Assembly (NCBI GenBank): GCA_013339765.2
Contig: CM023450.1
Coordinates: forward strand, 41,687,245-41,751,244
Source: Haemaphysalis longicornis
Lineage: Eukaryota; Arthropoda; Arachnida; Ixodida; Ixodidae
Direction: 5' to 3'
Length of the DNA: 64,000 nucleotides
Shown here: piece by piece, positions 10,495 through 21,916 of the stretch
How positions within the stretch are numbered: position 1 is the stretch's first letter
How the letters are laid out: each line of letters begins with the position of its first letter
Notes under the pieces: model-generated
What the model saw: the letters and a program-made list of their open reading frames with translations, nothing else
What the model was told of the DNA's origin: nothing
The model's database searches: none
Position numbers and translations under genes: made by a program

Positions 10495-12098
10495 CAGGGT
10501 GTCGAACCGGAACCGAACCGAACCGAAAACCGGAACCGAACCGATATTTTTGCCGGAACTGAACCCGAACCCGAACCGTTATTTTTTGAGCACGCTGAAC
10601 CCGAACCGGAACTGAACCGAAAAAAGAAATAACGGTTACCGGTTCATGCCGAAACGGTTCGACCCTCTGTTGTTGATATTGCACAGTCAATGCAATTCAG
10701 ACCTTTTCTTCTTTCACGTACCATCAACTTCCTACTTGCTCGCGCACTTTCCCCTCCAGACAATTGAACACTATCACGCTCTATGTAACAACAGGGGAAA
10801 TGAATGAGCACCAATGTAGCATTGGTCTGTTGCTGCTGGAGGCGCGAGCGTAGTGCAAGCTGACCAAACGAAATGTCATTCTCGGCAGCTTGCAGGGGAT
10901 ATAAAACGACTTTGCCCTTCCCTAGTTGCGACTTCATTGGAGCAATCAGGCTGCAGGAGTGCTCCACTGCGCAACAGCGAAAGCTCACACCCGATAGGTG
11001 GAAACTTTTTGCATTTCATAATTTGTTTAAAAGGTCCCACACCTGCAAATTATTAATACTTGACAAGTGTGACCGCAGGAGCTGCTCAGTGGCTAAGCTG
11101 TTTGCTAAGCCGTTTGCCCAACTCGCTACATTGCTTCTACTGCGACTGGTTCCGGAGGGGAGTACTGCTGTGGACGAATTAAAAAGCGTCTACCCAAAAA
11201 GTCCCATCTCATGTTCCGCGAGTCAAATTTCCCTTTCATTTTGTAACCGCATTATCTGTTATAAGATTCCGCAATGTAGCACACGGAACGATGGTAGGGG
11301 TTCAGGCGGTACGATGACATACTGATTGTAATGCACACTTTCGGTATCGCAAAAGGAATTGCAGTGGTCAGAGCAATAATGCAGTGACTGAGCGTTAGCT
11401 AAAGCTTACTTTTAACAAAAGTGTGGCTAACACATTCGATAAGGTGACAGCTAACAAATTATTCAGGGTGACCAAATATCTAATTCATTGGTAGTATTTA
11501 TGTGCCTGTGTAGGATTTTTCTGTTTTGTTACAAATATAAAAATGTGCGCCATTGGTATTAAGCGCTGGTATTTGAACGCGCCAGTACGCAGGACTAAAT
11601 TTAAGGCTTCAAGGTTGGCGTGATGGGTGATTTCATAGCGACGATTGCGATTTCAACAAAAAAGGAAAGGACAGAAAATATAACCCACCGTCATATCTCT
11701 TGGCGGTGGCTTTATGAATAGTCGCTGGGACAACATAAAGTCTTAGCGAGAAAGAAGGTGGTAAATCGTCGCCACTTCATCTGTTTTTCTAATATCTCGT
11801 GATTGTTTAAAGTTTGCTTTGCAATTGCGCCACTGCCCCTGGGGAACAGCAGAATGTGTGTTTTGAATTTTTGTTTGTGTTTTGACTTGACGGTCGTTTT
11901 ATACTAGTAAATGTTTTTTTCTAATTTCAGTAATAATTCAACTCATCGAACCGGTTCGCGAACCGGTTCAAGCTCCCGAACCGGTTCGCGAACCGGTTCG
12001 GTACGTGATTTGTCGAACCGGAACTGAACCGGAACGAAATTATTTCACCCGTACCCGAACCGTAACCGAACCGGTATTTTTTTCGGTTCGACACACTG
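10495..12098. mobile_element. hAT-like DNA transposon, non-autonomous, with 8-bp TSD
   Basis: The termini are CAGGGTGTCGAACCG at 10495 and, as reverse complement of the right end, CAGTGTGTCGAACCG. The 8-mer ATTTATTT lies directly before (10487-10494) and after (12099-12106), the TSD length of hAT elements. The ends are dense in CGAACCGG/CCGGTTCG subterminal motifs, including a palindromic cluster at 11945-12000. The inner 1.2 kb has only short ORFs and no transposase motif I recognise. The flanks are themselves ATTT repeats, which weakens the TSD, but the second duplicated copy has the ATTT run uninterrupted, which is an empty site. Confidence 0.65.
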
Positions 12099-12100
12099 AT

Positions 12101-12147
<47 letters not shown>

Positions 12148-12611
12148 TTACTAAAATTATAGGATTACGAATTAATAAATAATTTAGGCGAATAAACAAA
12201 CAGGCTCTTGATCCATGTAGCTTTGTGCGTATTAATGAAGAGCGTCTGTTACTCGCGTTTCCTAGAGAAGCCTGACATGTCGTGCAATCACGTTGGAGCG
12301 ACGCACAACCTGGATACGCGGTTAAAAAGCGCAAGTACGGGAAACGTACCACGGCACCAGATTTGAACCCGGAACCAAGCGATTCCCACCCGTATACGGT
12401 GATGACTAAGCTACGAGAAGTGCTTATGTAAACAAACAGTCAGTTGTCTTTTGTGCGGATAGTGTTTCCCTTAAAGTCTATAACATGAAATCTAATTTAA
12501 AGGGCATCGACACAATGTACACAAGAAAGGTTCCCACGAACTATGCCTTAGTAATTTCTTCGGTTCAGGTCTTATTAACACGATGCAACCTTCTGTGCGC
12601 GCCGCGTGGGT
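12099..12611. repeat. Segmental duplication unit B, copy 1
   Basis: Starts in an ATTT array (12099-12146) and continues through ACGAATTAATAAATAATTTAG, AGAGCGTCTGTTACTCGCG and CCTTAAAGTCTATAACATG. The same sequence recurs at 14288-14906. Together with unit A this gives the order A-B-A'-B', a tandem duplication of a unit about 1.9 kb long without insertions. Confidence 0.85.
12345..12422 (-). repeat. tRNA-like (SINE-head) sequence, copy 1
   Basis: On the minus strand TCTCGTAGCTTAGTCATCAC resembles an A box and GGGTTCAAATCTGG resembles a B box, about 40 bp apart as in tRNA genes. No clean cloverleaf can be drawn, so it is more likely a tRNA-derived SINE head than a tRNA gene. The duplicated copy is near 14632-14715 and carries small indels. 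Confidence 0.35.
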
Positions 12612-12870
12612 TTTGGATTGGATTAAAGTGGATTGTGTTGGATTTTGTTGCGTCATAGCCGCGCCACGTTGCGTCAATACGCCGCTCACGTGGGAGTCAT
12701 AGAGCCGCGGCAGGGGTTCACGGCACCGTTTCACCATCGACTTCATCGACAATGTCTACGCTGGAAGACAACAATTACAACAACAACCAATACGTAATCC
12801 ATACGACTTGCAGGCGCGCCCCCCGCGGAAAATGCTCTGCATTTGATCGTGCCCCTCGCGAGGGGGATGT

Positions 12871-14287
12871 TTACTTTTTTTTGCCTTCTTTTTTTTTCAG
12901 AAGTATATGGTCTTGTTGGTGGCTAGATGGCTTATGGCTGCGTGAAGTTGGCAGGGACAAAAAGCTCCAACGAACACCTCAAAGTAGCAGTGAAGACAGA
13001 GATAACGCGGCACGCGTCATACATGAACAGCGAACAATAGAGACAATTGGTAGAACATGTCGCCAGCGGCACCAACAGCACGGACCAGCCGAAAACGTCG
13101 GTGCTAAACGTCTCCACACCGCTTTACCGAACATATAAAATGCCGTTTATAGCGTAATCGCACGATTCATTTTTCCTTCAAATTATTAAATGTGTGTGTG
13201 TGTTTTTTTTTTCTGCTCGGATTTCTCTTGGACACTTACGCTTTCTACGGGCGCCGAACCCAAACTCTAGACTATAGACTGAAAGCCTCCAGTGGCAATC
13301 ACTGAACTTGAACGTTTTGTGCTTCAGCACCGGGCATACCTGTCTGCTCCAATTTTTCTTCATTCTTTCCTTTCTCTTTTTTGCCTATGTTCCCTTTCCC
13401 ACCTGAAGGATAGAAAACTAGCCTCTAGCCAGGTTAACTTTCCTGCCTTCCTTCTACACTCCTCCTTCCTTCCTATCTAAATCGGCAAAGGTGCTCCTAA
13501 ACGGGAAGGCAACCATGGAGCGGAAACGGTGGCCGGAGCGACGGCGACGACGCGTCGCTCGAGCATGTGTCTCGAAACTACGCTTGTGGCTAGTCGTGAC
13601 AGCCATATTTCCGACCAGCCATGCATCGAACCGGACGGCTCCGTCGTGCATGTGTCTCGCGATTCACTTCGAATTAACCGAAATTTCAAATTAAGCCACT
13701 TCCAGTTATCGAGAGTCGACTGTATTCTATTACCGCCCTTTAAAAATGAACACACTACTCAAGCGTAAACAGCACACTTTTCAGGTGATGTATGAAATGT
13801 AATTCTGGGTTCCCGGTCATTTTCTGAGCACTAGCACACCATGAGTTACACTCATTACACATAAGATTCTCGCCAGGATCAATTTGCATCAATCTCCCTT
13901 GGGCATTTTCAGTCTACTCCGAATGAGAAGCGCAACCATCCCGCTCGGCGTTGGGAATTGAGAGCCCTAATTGGGTTAATTTTATCAGCCATTCGCGACG
14001 TGTTAGATGTCGCGAACTACGTAGAAACGTAATTATTGGTCTCTTTTTTTGCCTGCTCAAAGCAGCTCTGAGCAGCTCCAAGCAACTCCGTATTTTGTTT
14101 GCCCATAGAACATCTATGGCGGGAGCAGTTTTGGCCTGCCTGGAACTGCTCAGAGCTGCTCTGAGCAGGCAATAAAAAAAGACCTTATATTACCATCCAC
14201 AGCGACTCGCAAGTGGCGCGAACTGCGCAAACATTGCAAATTTGCCTACATTTAAAGATGCCCTTTAAAGCTGCATGCCGCAACGGT
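12871..14287. repeat. Segmental duplication unit A, copy 2
   Basis: Direct repeat of 9168-10482. It includes the right terminus of the Tigger/pogo-like element (ends about 13717) but not the left terminus, so the duplication breakpoint fell inside that element. It contains a copy-specific 147-bp insertion at 14038-14184. Confidence 0.85.
14038..14184. mobile_element. Short TIR element (MITE-like)
   Basis: The left end reads GGTCTCTTTTTTTGCCTGCT and the right end, reverse complemented, reads GGTCTTTTTTTATTGCCTGC. The inverted match continues inward through GAGCAGCTCTGAGCAG-type sequence, giving arms of about 40 bp. The paralogous site at about 10310 lacks it, so it is a real insertion. Flanks are TTA/TTAT-rich and the exact TSD is unclear; a TTA target would suggest PIF/Harbinger. 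Confidence 0.6.
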
Positions 14288-14288
14288 T

Positions 14289-14343
<55 letters not shown>

Positions 14344-14384
14344 GTTTATTTATTTAGTTAGTTAGTTAGTTAGTTAGTTGTTAG

Positions 14385-14415
<31 letters not shown>

Positions 14416-14906
14416 TATTAGTTTGCTTAATAAATTATTTATTTATATTATACAATTACGAATTAATAAATAATTTAGCGAATAAACAAACAGGTTCTTG
14501 ATCCATGCAGCTTTGTGGGTATTAACGAAGAGCGTCTGTTACTCGCGTTTCCTAGAGAAGCCTGACATCTCATGCAATCACGTTGGAGCGACGCACAACC
14601 TGGATACGCGGTTAAAAAGCGCAAGTACGGGAAAACCTACCACGGGACCAGATTTGAAACCGGAACCAAGCGATCCTACCCGTAACGGTGATTGATGACT
14701 GAGCTACGAGAAGTGCTTAGTAAACAAACCAGTCAGTTGTCTTTTGTGCGGATAGTGTTTCCCTTAAAGTCTATAACATGAAATCTAATTTAAAGGGCAT
14801 CGACACAATGTACACAAGAAAGGTTCCCACGAACTATGCCTTCTTGATTTCTTCGGTTCAGGTCTTATTAACACGATGCAACCTTCTGTCGCGCGCCGCG
14901 TGGGTC
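14288..14906. repeat. Segmental duplication unit B, copy 2, with expanded ATTT/GTTA array
   Basis: Repeats 12099-12611 but starts with a longer array (about 14287-14450) that mixes ATTT, GTTA and TTTA units. No transposon interrupts the junction with unit A here, so this copy shows the state before the hAT-like insertion. Confidence 0.8.
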
Positions 14907-15292
14907 AACCTTGTTGGTAGGAAAAGGGTGCCACTTTGTCCTCGTTAACTTGACTGTTCTTGTCCGATTAACAGCGTGCTCGATCTAATCCGATGTTTAC
15001 GGAAAAGTGAGAGTTTCGAAATAAATGCACGCAGAACGAACGCCGCGGTATTTCATTCGCCGGCAGTCGGCTGTGCACTTCACTTTGTTGACTGCTTCTT
15101 CGACGTTTGTACTTGTCTTCTATTTTGTTTCGGAGCGAAATTTTGCTCCAATAAACCCTATTTACTGAAAGAACCTTAGGTAATTCTGGGCTACGTTGTA
15201 ACAAATTGGTCTGTAGGATTCTTCGGCACAGTGAGGCTACACTATGAGGCTAAGTTCGTGGAAACTTCGCCCTCTGCTGTGACTACGTTCAC

Positions 15293-15455
15293 ATGCCGTA
15301 GGCCCGTTGGCTTTCATCACGCCTCTCTCAGGTGGTGATATGCAGAGTAGGGAACTTCTTTCGCATTTAAATTATGCCGAAGGCCCCTTTGGCTTTCAAC
15401 ACGCCTCTCTCAGGTGGTAATATGCGGGGAAGGGAATTCTTTTGCACTTAAATCA
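15293..15455. repeat. Two-unit tandem repeat, about 79 bp
   Basis: The block from GCCGTAGGCCCGTTGGC (about 15295) recurs as GCCGAAGGCCCCTTTGGC (about 15374). Both units contain CACGCCTCTCTCAGGTGGT and a GGGAA-TTCTTT-GCA-TTAAAT end. I cannot assign it to a known element. Confidence 0.65.
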
Positions 15456-15491
15456 CCGCCAAAGTTATTCCACAAGGAAAATCGCTAATCA

Positions 15492-15887
15492 CTACCTCAC
15501 TGTCCTCACTGTCCTGTAAAAGGCCACAGGAGAACTTCCCCAGAGTTTCCGGGTCCATCGATAACGCTGCGTGTATTGCGGAAAATAGTCATTAGTGCAC
15601 GCCTCGCCATACGGAACAGGAAGTGTTGACATTTTCAGGAAGCGAACTACACGCGCAACAAGTTTTGGGGGCCATGACGCAAATTTTGACTCCGGATATC
15701 GGTAAAGCCACTGAACATTCACGCTTGCAATGATGTTAAAGAAGCTTTCGAAATCCGAAATTAGTTCCTCGTGATGTGCTCCAGGTGATGTTTTCGACCA
15801 GCGCCCACTGCGTAACAAAAGACCGCCCTTGGTTACGACACGCATCTTTTTTTTCTCGTTAACCTGAAAAGATGAGTTATGCCTCAT
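15492..15887 (-). CDS. Unassigned 131-codon ORF
   Basis: Open from M at 15887 to the stop at 15492. The product is basic and rich in aromatic residues (YRYPESKFASWPPK, YFPQYTQRYRWTRKLWG). I recognise no domain, signal peptide or repeat. It overlaps no obvious transposon and has no visible splice or promoter context. It could be chance, an exon or part of an unknown repeat; the length alone is weak evidence in a window this large. Confidence 0.15.
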   Translation of the reverse strand: MRHNSSFQVNEKKKMRVVTKGGLLLRSGRWSKTSPGAHHEELISDFESFFNIIASVNVQWLYRYPESKFASWPPKLVARVVRFLKMSTLPVPYGEACTNDYFPQYTQRYRWTRKLWGSSPVAFYRTVRTVR

Positions 15888-16347
15888 TATATTTTATTTT
15901 GCGTTGTTATCGTCCTTCCTATATACGGTTGGCAAGATTGATCACTTTCGAAACCGGGTGCTGTTATCTCCGCCCACGGAGTGGACATAAGCTCTCGAAT
16001 AATTTTCGAAGCCGTGAATTTATTCCACCGAAGTCGAAATTACCAGAAAAGGTAGCAGGAAAGCATATATAATTCCCTTTAAAATGGTCACGGTATTATC
16101 GCAATTTTATCTCCCAACATTGTTTTCTTATTTTATTAGTCACCGTATATATTTAATAACACCCCACGCATTTACACCTTCCTCCGGATAATATTTATGG
16201 GTCACACATTTCCGAAGTGTCATGGTACAACAGGATATCGCAATTTCGTCATTCAAAGCTATTACAACGTGCACAGTGAGAACAACAATTCGTAACACGG
16301 ATAACCTACAAAGAAATTCCTCAGGGTACTCCAGCCTCCTTACGGAT

Positions 16348-16571
16348 CCGCCGCGGTGGCTCAGTGGCCATGGCGTTGAGCTGCTGAGCCCAAGAAGGCC
16401 GGTTCGATCCCGGCCGCAGTGGCGCTGCTTTTCCGACGGAGGAGACGCTGCTTTCCGCGCACGTTAGAGATCCCCAGGTGGTCAAAATTAATCCTGAGCC
16501 CTCCACTACGGCGCACCTCAGAGCCCAGAGCTAGCTTTCGCACGTTAAAGTCCTACAATCAATCAATCAAC

Positions 16572-16575
<4 letters not shown>
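16348..16575 (+). mobile_element. tRNA-derived SINE (copy 1)
   Basis: Head CCGCGGTGGCTCAGTGGCC (A box 16356-16367) and GGTTCGATCC (B box 16401-16410), then the body motif CACGTTAGAGATCCCCAGGT and CCTCCACTACGGCGC, ending in CAATCAATCAATCAAC. Full length and in the plus orientation. The tail runs straight into CATC and then TCTA microsatellites, a common fate of SINE tails. Confidence 0.85.
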
Positions 16576-16949
<374 letters not shown>

Positions 16950-16969
16950 CGGTGATATCTTTTGTAGTG

Positions 16970-18100
16970 TGTAATAACTGCATGTTTTCCTCGCAGTAAA
17001 GGAAAGAAGCAGCACAGTTGGTAGAGCACTGGACTGCTTCTTTGCAGACCCGGGTTCAAATACCATCATATCACTCGTGTGTGGATTATTTGTTTACTTT
17101 TTTTGCGGTGGCCATTTTCTTGGCCGGACGACTACAACAGCTACTACAAAAACAACAACTGGGGCGTTTTCTAGCAGAATGGGGCACTTAAGGCCGAGGC
17201 CTTAAAATTGGGAACGACGTTCTTAACATGGACAGCGCACTATTTGAGCAGCAAGACAACATAAAATGCAAACAACAAACTGACCAGGCAAAAAATAATT
17301 TTCGTCCCACGTAACCAACAAAGAAATGCGCATAAAATTTTATCCGCATTAGAAGAGCTCGATTCTGCGCTGCAAATGCTGGAACTGAATAAACGGAGTA
17401 AGCTGTTAAAAAATTAGCAAGAGCGCGTATGCCGGGTATTAAGGGCTTTTTTTTTCTGTGCTATTTGTATTTTCCATGCACCCTCAAGAAAGCTCTTTAA
17501 CATTTCGGCGGCATGCTGTTTTAAAATGTATTCGAGAAGTTGTTATATACAGAACAGCCCTATAAATACTTTATTCTCCTTCAACACTCAGCTCTCAGAA
17601 CTTGAAAAGAAATATCTATTTTTCGGAACCTATACCACACGCATTCGTTTTGTATTTTTGTTTCATCAAAAAATTAGAACCATAACATAGGACTGACGCA
17701 GCACCGCTGCAATTACGCGATGCAGAAATTGCATTTCCGCTTGCGCTCGGCAACCAAAGGGAAATCTCCGAGGCCATAGCCATATCGAGTTACGAAACAT
17801 GAGCCTGGCGAGATGACTCGGCACATTGCTGCCAGAGTTCCGGTTATTTTTTTTTTCTGCTTTTGAAAAGGAAAGAGATTACACGCCTCAGCCACGTGGC
17901 CTACATTACACGAGCTACATGGCCAACATTTGCATAATTCTATTTGCGGAGAGCGGTCGACCCGGCACGGAATAACACGAAAATGAGTCAATCTCCACTC
18001 CCTCCGCGTGTTTTCAACGTTTTTGTTTTGTTTTTGTGCTTACAACTATGACAGCAGATTAGCAGATTGGTACACCGTATTCCTGGAAGCGGGTGAACAT
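16970..18100. other. No recognisable gene; one weak tRNA-like match
   Basis: Around 16997-17062 GCACAGTTGGTAGAGCACTG and GGGTTCAAATACC resemble A and B boxes, but no cloverleaf closes, so it is at most a decayed tRNA-derived sequence. The rest is AT-rich with short ORFs. Confidence 0.4.
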
Positions 18101-18104
18101 GTGC

Positions 18105-18189
<85 letters not shown>
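18105..18189. repeat. AT dinucleotide array
   Basis: About 84 bp of uninterrupted TA units at the distal edge of the Penelope-like element. The long I/Y ORFs across it are an artefact of the repeat. Confidence 0.95.
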
Positions 18190-18190
<1 letters not shown>

Positions 18191-18267
18191 ATTGCGAGAA
18201 GGGCTGTCTTTGGTTGCCGTAGCAAATAGTAAAAAAATGGGTATAGCTTCTAACAAAACTGTTTATT

Positions 18268-18303
18268 GGTCGACGTTTCGATCGGATGCCGATCTTTCTC
18301 AAG
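18268..18303 (-). ncRNA. Degenerate hammerhead-like motif in PLE 3' region
   Basis: Minus-strand reading gives a perfect 6-bp stem II (GATCGG/CCGATC, loop CAT), then GAAA and CGTC, as in a hammerhead. The 5' core should be CTGANGA but reads CTTGAGAAA, so the catalytic loop is damaged. The layout parallels the better motif about 140 bp away. It is probably an inactive relic. Confidence 0.35.
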
Positions 18304-18408
18304 AAAACATTTCGTATTTCTGTGCACGTATTTATAAGCTCGTCGTCCAACGACGCCGAAAAAAGAGAGAGGGGGATCCCCCTCTTTGAACAAGGTAAAA
18401 GCAGATTG

Positions 18409-18451
18409 TTGCCAACGTTTCAGCAAAGAGACTTGCTTTCGTCAGGGCAAT
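18409..18451 (-). ncRNA. Hammerhead ribozyme-like motif in PLE 3' region
   Basis: On the minus strand: stem I strand TTGCC (from 18446-18450), core CTGACGA (18439-18445), one extra A (18438), stem II AGCAA-GTCTCT-TTGCT (18422-18437), GAAA (18418-18421), a minimal stem III ACGT, cleavage triplet GTT, then GGCAA closing stem I (18409-18413) with five pairs to TTGCC. All core residues are present apart from the extra A after A9; natural hammerheads with such an insertion are known (a viroid example). A very short stem III is typical of Penelope-type hammerheads. Activity is untested. Confidence 0.5.
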
Positions 18452-19200
18452 CTCTCGCCTGGCTGGCACGCTTTATATGGGGGTAGGTCCCCCCAGGTGA
18501 GAGGGGAGAAGGAAAGAAAGAAGTGAAATTGAGAAAGCGGATTGGTTTGGGAGTATGCCGGGGGAGGTATTGAGGGGCAAAGAAGGTTGTATAGTTTGAG
18601 CCGCGAAGTAGGTCAAAGGAAGTCAGCCGGGGGTTGATATTCGGGGAATTTTTGGAGAGAAAGGATGAGAGGGCGTTTGTTGACCCGCTGCGGGGCATAC
18701 GGAAAGGTTCTCAGAACCACCGGAAGCAGACCAGGCGGTGAGAGTTGGGTCCTTATCAGAAACTATCTGCAAGCCTCAGGTCAAAAGAAAGGATAGAGGA
18801 GGGGGAAATGACTAGGTCAAGGAAAAAAGAAAAAAAGAGAAAAAAAAAACAGGGAGGGAAACCACACAAACCCACACACAAAATAAAAAGCAATGACCCG
18901 GCAACTGAAATGGCACGTGTCACCCACGGCAACATTCCTGGAACAGGCCTGTCCTGAAACTCAAAAACGAAAAGATAAAGTTAGAGTGACGTACGGGGCA
19001 CAAGACCACGCGGAGTAAAAAAAAAGAGAGAGAAATAAAGTAAATAAAATGGAATTCCAGAAGCAAAGGTTGGAGGGATGCGGGCGAGTATTAAGCTAGA
19101 AGCTAAGGAATGAGAAAAAAAAAACAAGGAAATTAGGTGACCAGGTAAAGACCAGAGGGAGGGGTAATAGTCTTTGGATAAGGTATATGCAAGACAGTGC

Positions 19201-19560
19201 CTATTTCTGTATTCCCGGTGAATATCGCAAGGATTCCAAATTGCCGCTAGACGCATTAATTCCAGTAGGTTCCATGGAGTTGAATTTGTGAATTAAATAG
19301 GATTCTCGGTATTTCCTGTCCCTAGGAGACCTGAAGTTTGAATGAGGTATATACAACTTAAGGTCATCAAAATTGTGGCCTGGTTGGTTGAAATGCTGCG
19401 CTACAGCTATGGAGGATTTGCTAAGAGTATCTGCCCGGTGACCATTAAGACGTAGGCTCATAGGTTGACTCGTTTCGCCTATATAGTGTTTGTGGCACAT
19501 TGAGCATTCCAACATATACACAATGTTGGATGAAGTGCACGTAAAACTTGAATTGATCTT
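19201..19560 (-). pseudogene. GIY-YIG endonuclease domain of Penelope-like element
   Basis: The 106-codon ORF contains YMLECSMCHKHYIGETSQ, LRLNGHRADT, AVAQHFNQPGH and RKYRESYLIHKF. The catalytic layout of PLE GIY-YIG domains (I-Y ... Y-I-G, R, H, E) is visible, and upstream in the same frame lie SSNIVYM and the CxxC-type cluster CSRPRCKTC. The stop at 19201-19203 ends the element's ORF. The domain would nick target DNA during retrotransposition. It is intact as read, but separated from the RT by frame breaks between about 19650 and 20200. Confidence 0.8.
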
Positions 19561-20203
19561 GTGGACATAATTACTGGCTGTGCTTTTTACAATGCAGTCG
19601 GTCTGCAGGTGCCTGCAAGTCTTGCATCTGGGGCGGGAGCAGCTGGCTATGACGGTTGCTTTGAAGGCCCTGTTTTAGCATGCACTAAAATATCTTTTAG
19701 ATTCCTGTTTCTCCGGTAGGTAGCCCTTGGGGCTTCCGGGAAAGTCTTTCTAATTCGGTCGTTACTGGCTGAAATGGGGTAGTACTTGCGCAGTATATTG
19801 TTTACGTTTGGGAGGGCGTTTGAAAATTTAGTTATTAGGGCAAGCGGCCTGGCGCTTTCGTTTTGTCGCTGTTTGTTGAGCACGTCATCCCTTTTGAGAT
19901 TAGATGCACGTTGGTACGCCTGATCGAGCGAGCATTTGGGGTGGTTCCTGTTAATAAGGGTGGACTTGAGTTCATCTAGGTGCTCTACGTAGTCCCTGTC
20001 ATCACTGCATACTCTTCTAAGCCTGGTGGCTTGTCCTAAAAAGATCCCTTGCTTGCAGTGTCTCGGGTGATGGCTTTTATAGTCTAGGTACTGCTGCCTG
20101 TCAGTTGGTTTTCTAAAAAGCGTGGTTTTAAGTTTATCCGTTGTCTAAAATGACGGTAGTATCTAGGAAGTTCACTTCTTTTCCAGAATACTGGTAGGAG
20201 AAT

Positions 20204-21321
20204 TTAATAGTCGATGCGAAGAATGAGATGAAATATAAACGTTTCTAGAGTCGGGCGACCGTGTTCCCAAATCATGAAGATGTCGTCTATGTAGCGGAGG
20301 TAAACCTGAGGTTTATGCGGAAAGAGCTTAATAGAGTGCTTCAAGTTGCCCACGAAAATGTTGGCATAGGTCGGCGCGAATGGAGTACCCATGCTGGTTC
20401 CAAAAAGTTGCAAAAAGTAAGAAGAGTCTAATTCAAAATAATTGAGAGTTAAAACTAGTTTTAACAAAGTTATGTACACTTCTGGCGCATGTTTGGGCGG
20501 GTTCTCTGATAGAGCTTTTGAAATAGATTCAATTCCTTCGACGAAAGGGATGTTTGTATACAATGTGGCAACGTCAAGAGTAACAAGGAGGGTTCCACTG
20601 GGTAGGCGCCCACCCTTATTTATGTCTTCTATTATGCGGAGGAAGTGGGGGGTGTCCTGAATGAATGAAGGAAGAAGAGTCGGAATGTCAGATAGGTAAT
20701 GATTCCGAAAGAGACATAATGCTTTTGTTGGGGTATTGTTATTCTAATCTATGGGTCTGCCAGGAATGTCGGCATGAACAATAATTCTACGGAGACTTTG
20801 TGGACTTTTGGGAGGGGGTAAAAACGGCCTGCACGCTTATTATTCGGTTTCATGAAATTTAAGTCACTGGTCGTTATTAATTCTCTAGATCGCAGATCTG
20901 TGAGGCTCTGAAGGATTTTTAGGCTGTATTCCTGGCTCGGATCGTTATCTAAGGGCTTGTAGTGGCAAGGGTTATTGAGCCGCCTAGAAGCTTCATCTTT
21001 GTATTTTCCCATAGGTAAAACAACTACGCTACCATCTTTGTCGGCTGGCTTTATGACTATGTCGGTTCTGGCTGATAGGCTATTCAGGGTAACTTCTTCC
21101 GACGGAGTTAAGTTCTTGCGCTTGTTTATCGCTTCGGTTGTATGATCGCTTGGACCAGCAGTCTGTAACGCCAAGGGAGTCATAGGGGAAGTGTTTTCTT
21201 TAATGCGAATAGTGAAGTTAGCATTTTTAATTTTGTATAAGAAAGTGAACAAAAACATGCGTCCAGAGGGGGGACAGACCCTACGCCTTCCGATTAAAGC
21301 TCGGATGCTGTACCAATTCAA
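20204..21321 (-). pseudogene. Reverse transcriptase of Penelope-like element
   Basis: Two open pieces (21321-20749 and about 20700-20204) are joined by a frame break near 20745. The first carries NSLSARTDIVIKPADKDG and the RT motif YPLPKVHK. The second carries the palm: LDVATLYTNIP (first catalytic Asp), GTSMGTPFAPTYANIF and YIDDIF (the catalytic YIDD pair). The key aspartates are present, so the decay is by frameshift and not by loss of the active site. The protein would copy the element's RNA at the nick made by GIY-YIG. Confidence 0.8.
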
Positions 21322-21449
21322 CTATCTGAGCGACTGTGTTCTCCGTCACCTTCTGGGGTATTTATATTTAGCACCACTATCTCTGACGCATGAGGGTGGT
21401 AGCCAGCGCCACACTGATAATACTGATAAAAGCTCAAACAGAGCGCGAG

Positions 21450-21720
21450 GATAAAAGGTAAGTAGAGACAGAGACAACGATGAAAAATATAAAAGTAAAA
21501 GATACAGCAGAAAGACTTCCGTGTTCGAAAAAAGGAGTCGCCTTCAAGACTCAGTGACAAAATTATCCTGAACTCAGGCGCTTCATCGCTGTTATGCTCC
21601 GCGTTAAACCTGAATAATCAAATATCACATGATAATATGATAAAACTCAAGAACGAAATATAAGGTAAGTAGAGACAGAGACAACGAGAAAAATAAAAAT
21701 AAAAGTCTATTAAATCTCCC
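21450..21720. repeat. Two-copy direct repeat in the PLE 5' flank
   Basis: GGTAAGTAGAGACAGAGACA at about 21459 recurs at about 21663, each followed by ACGA-AAAAATA-AAAGTA-type sequence, about 204 bp apart. It may be part of the element's 5' region or of the target. Confidence 0.55.
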
Positions 21721-21792
21721 TGAAAAAGAAGTCCTCTTCCTGAAACTCAGTAAACTTAATTTTTAATGTTTTCTCGTGTATCTCATCTCTTC

Positions 21793-21829
<37 letters not shown>

Positions 21830-21916
21830 TGTAGGGACTAATGCAACGTATGAAAAGAGACTATTTTTAAAGATAACAAACTAAAGATAATATTAATATA
21901 TCTATCACCCTTCGAG

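Noticed and set aside
16997..17062. tRNA gene
   Set aside because: A- and B-box-like strings exist but the stems do not close.
17988..18350. Long I/Y repeat ORFs near 18.1 kb and 63.3 kb
   Set aside because: They are translations of AT dinucleotide arrays.
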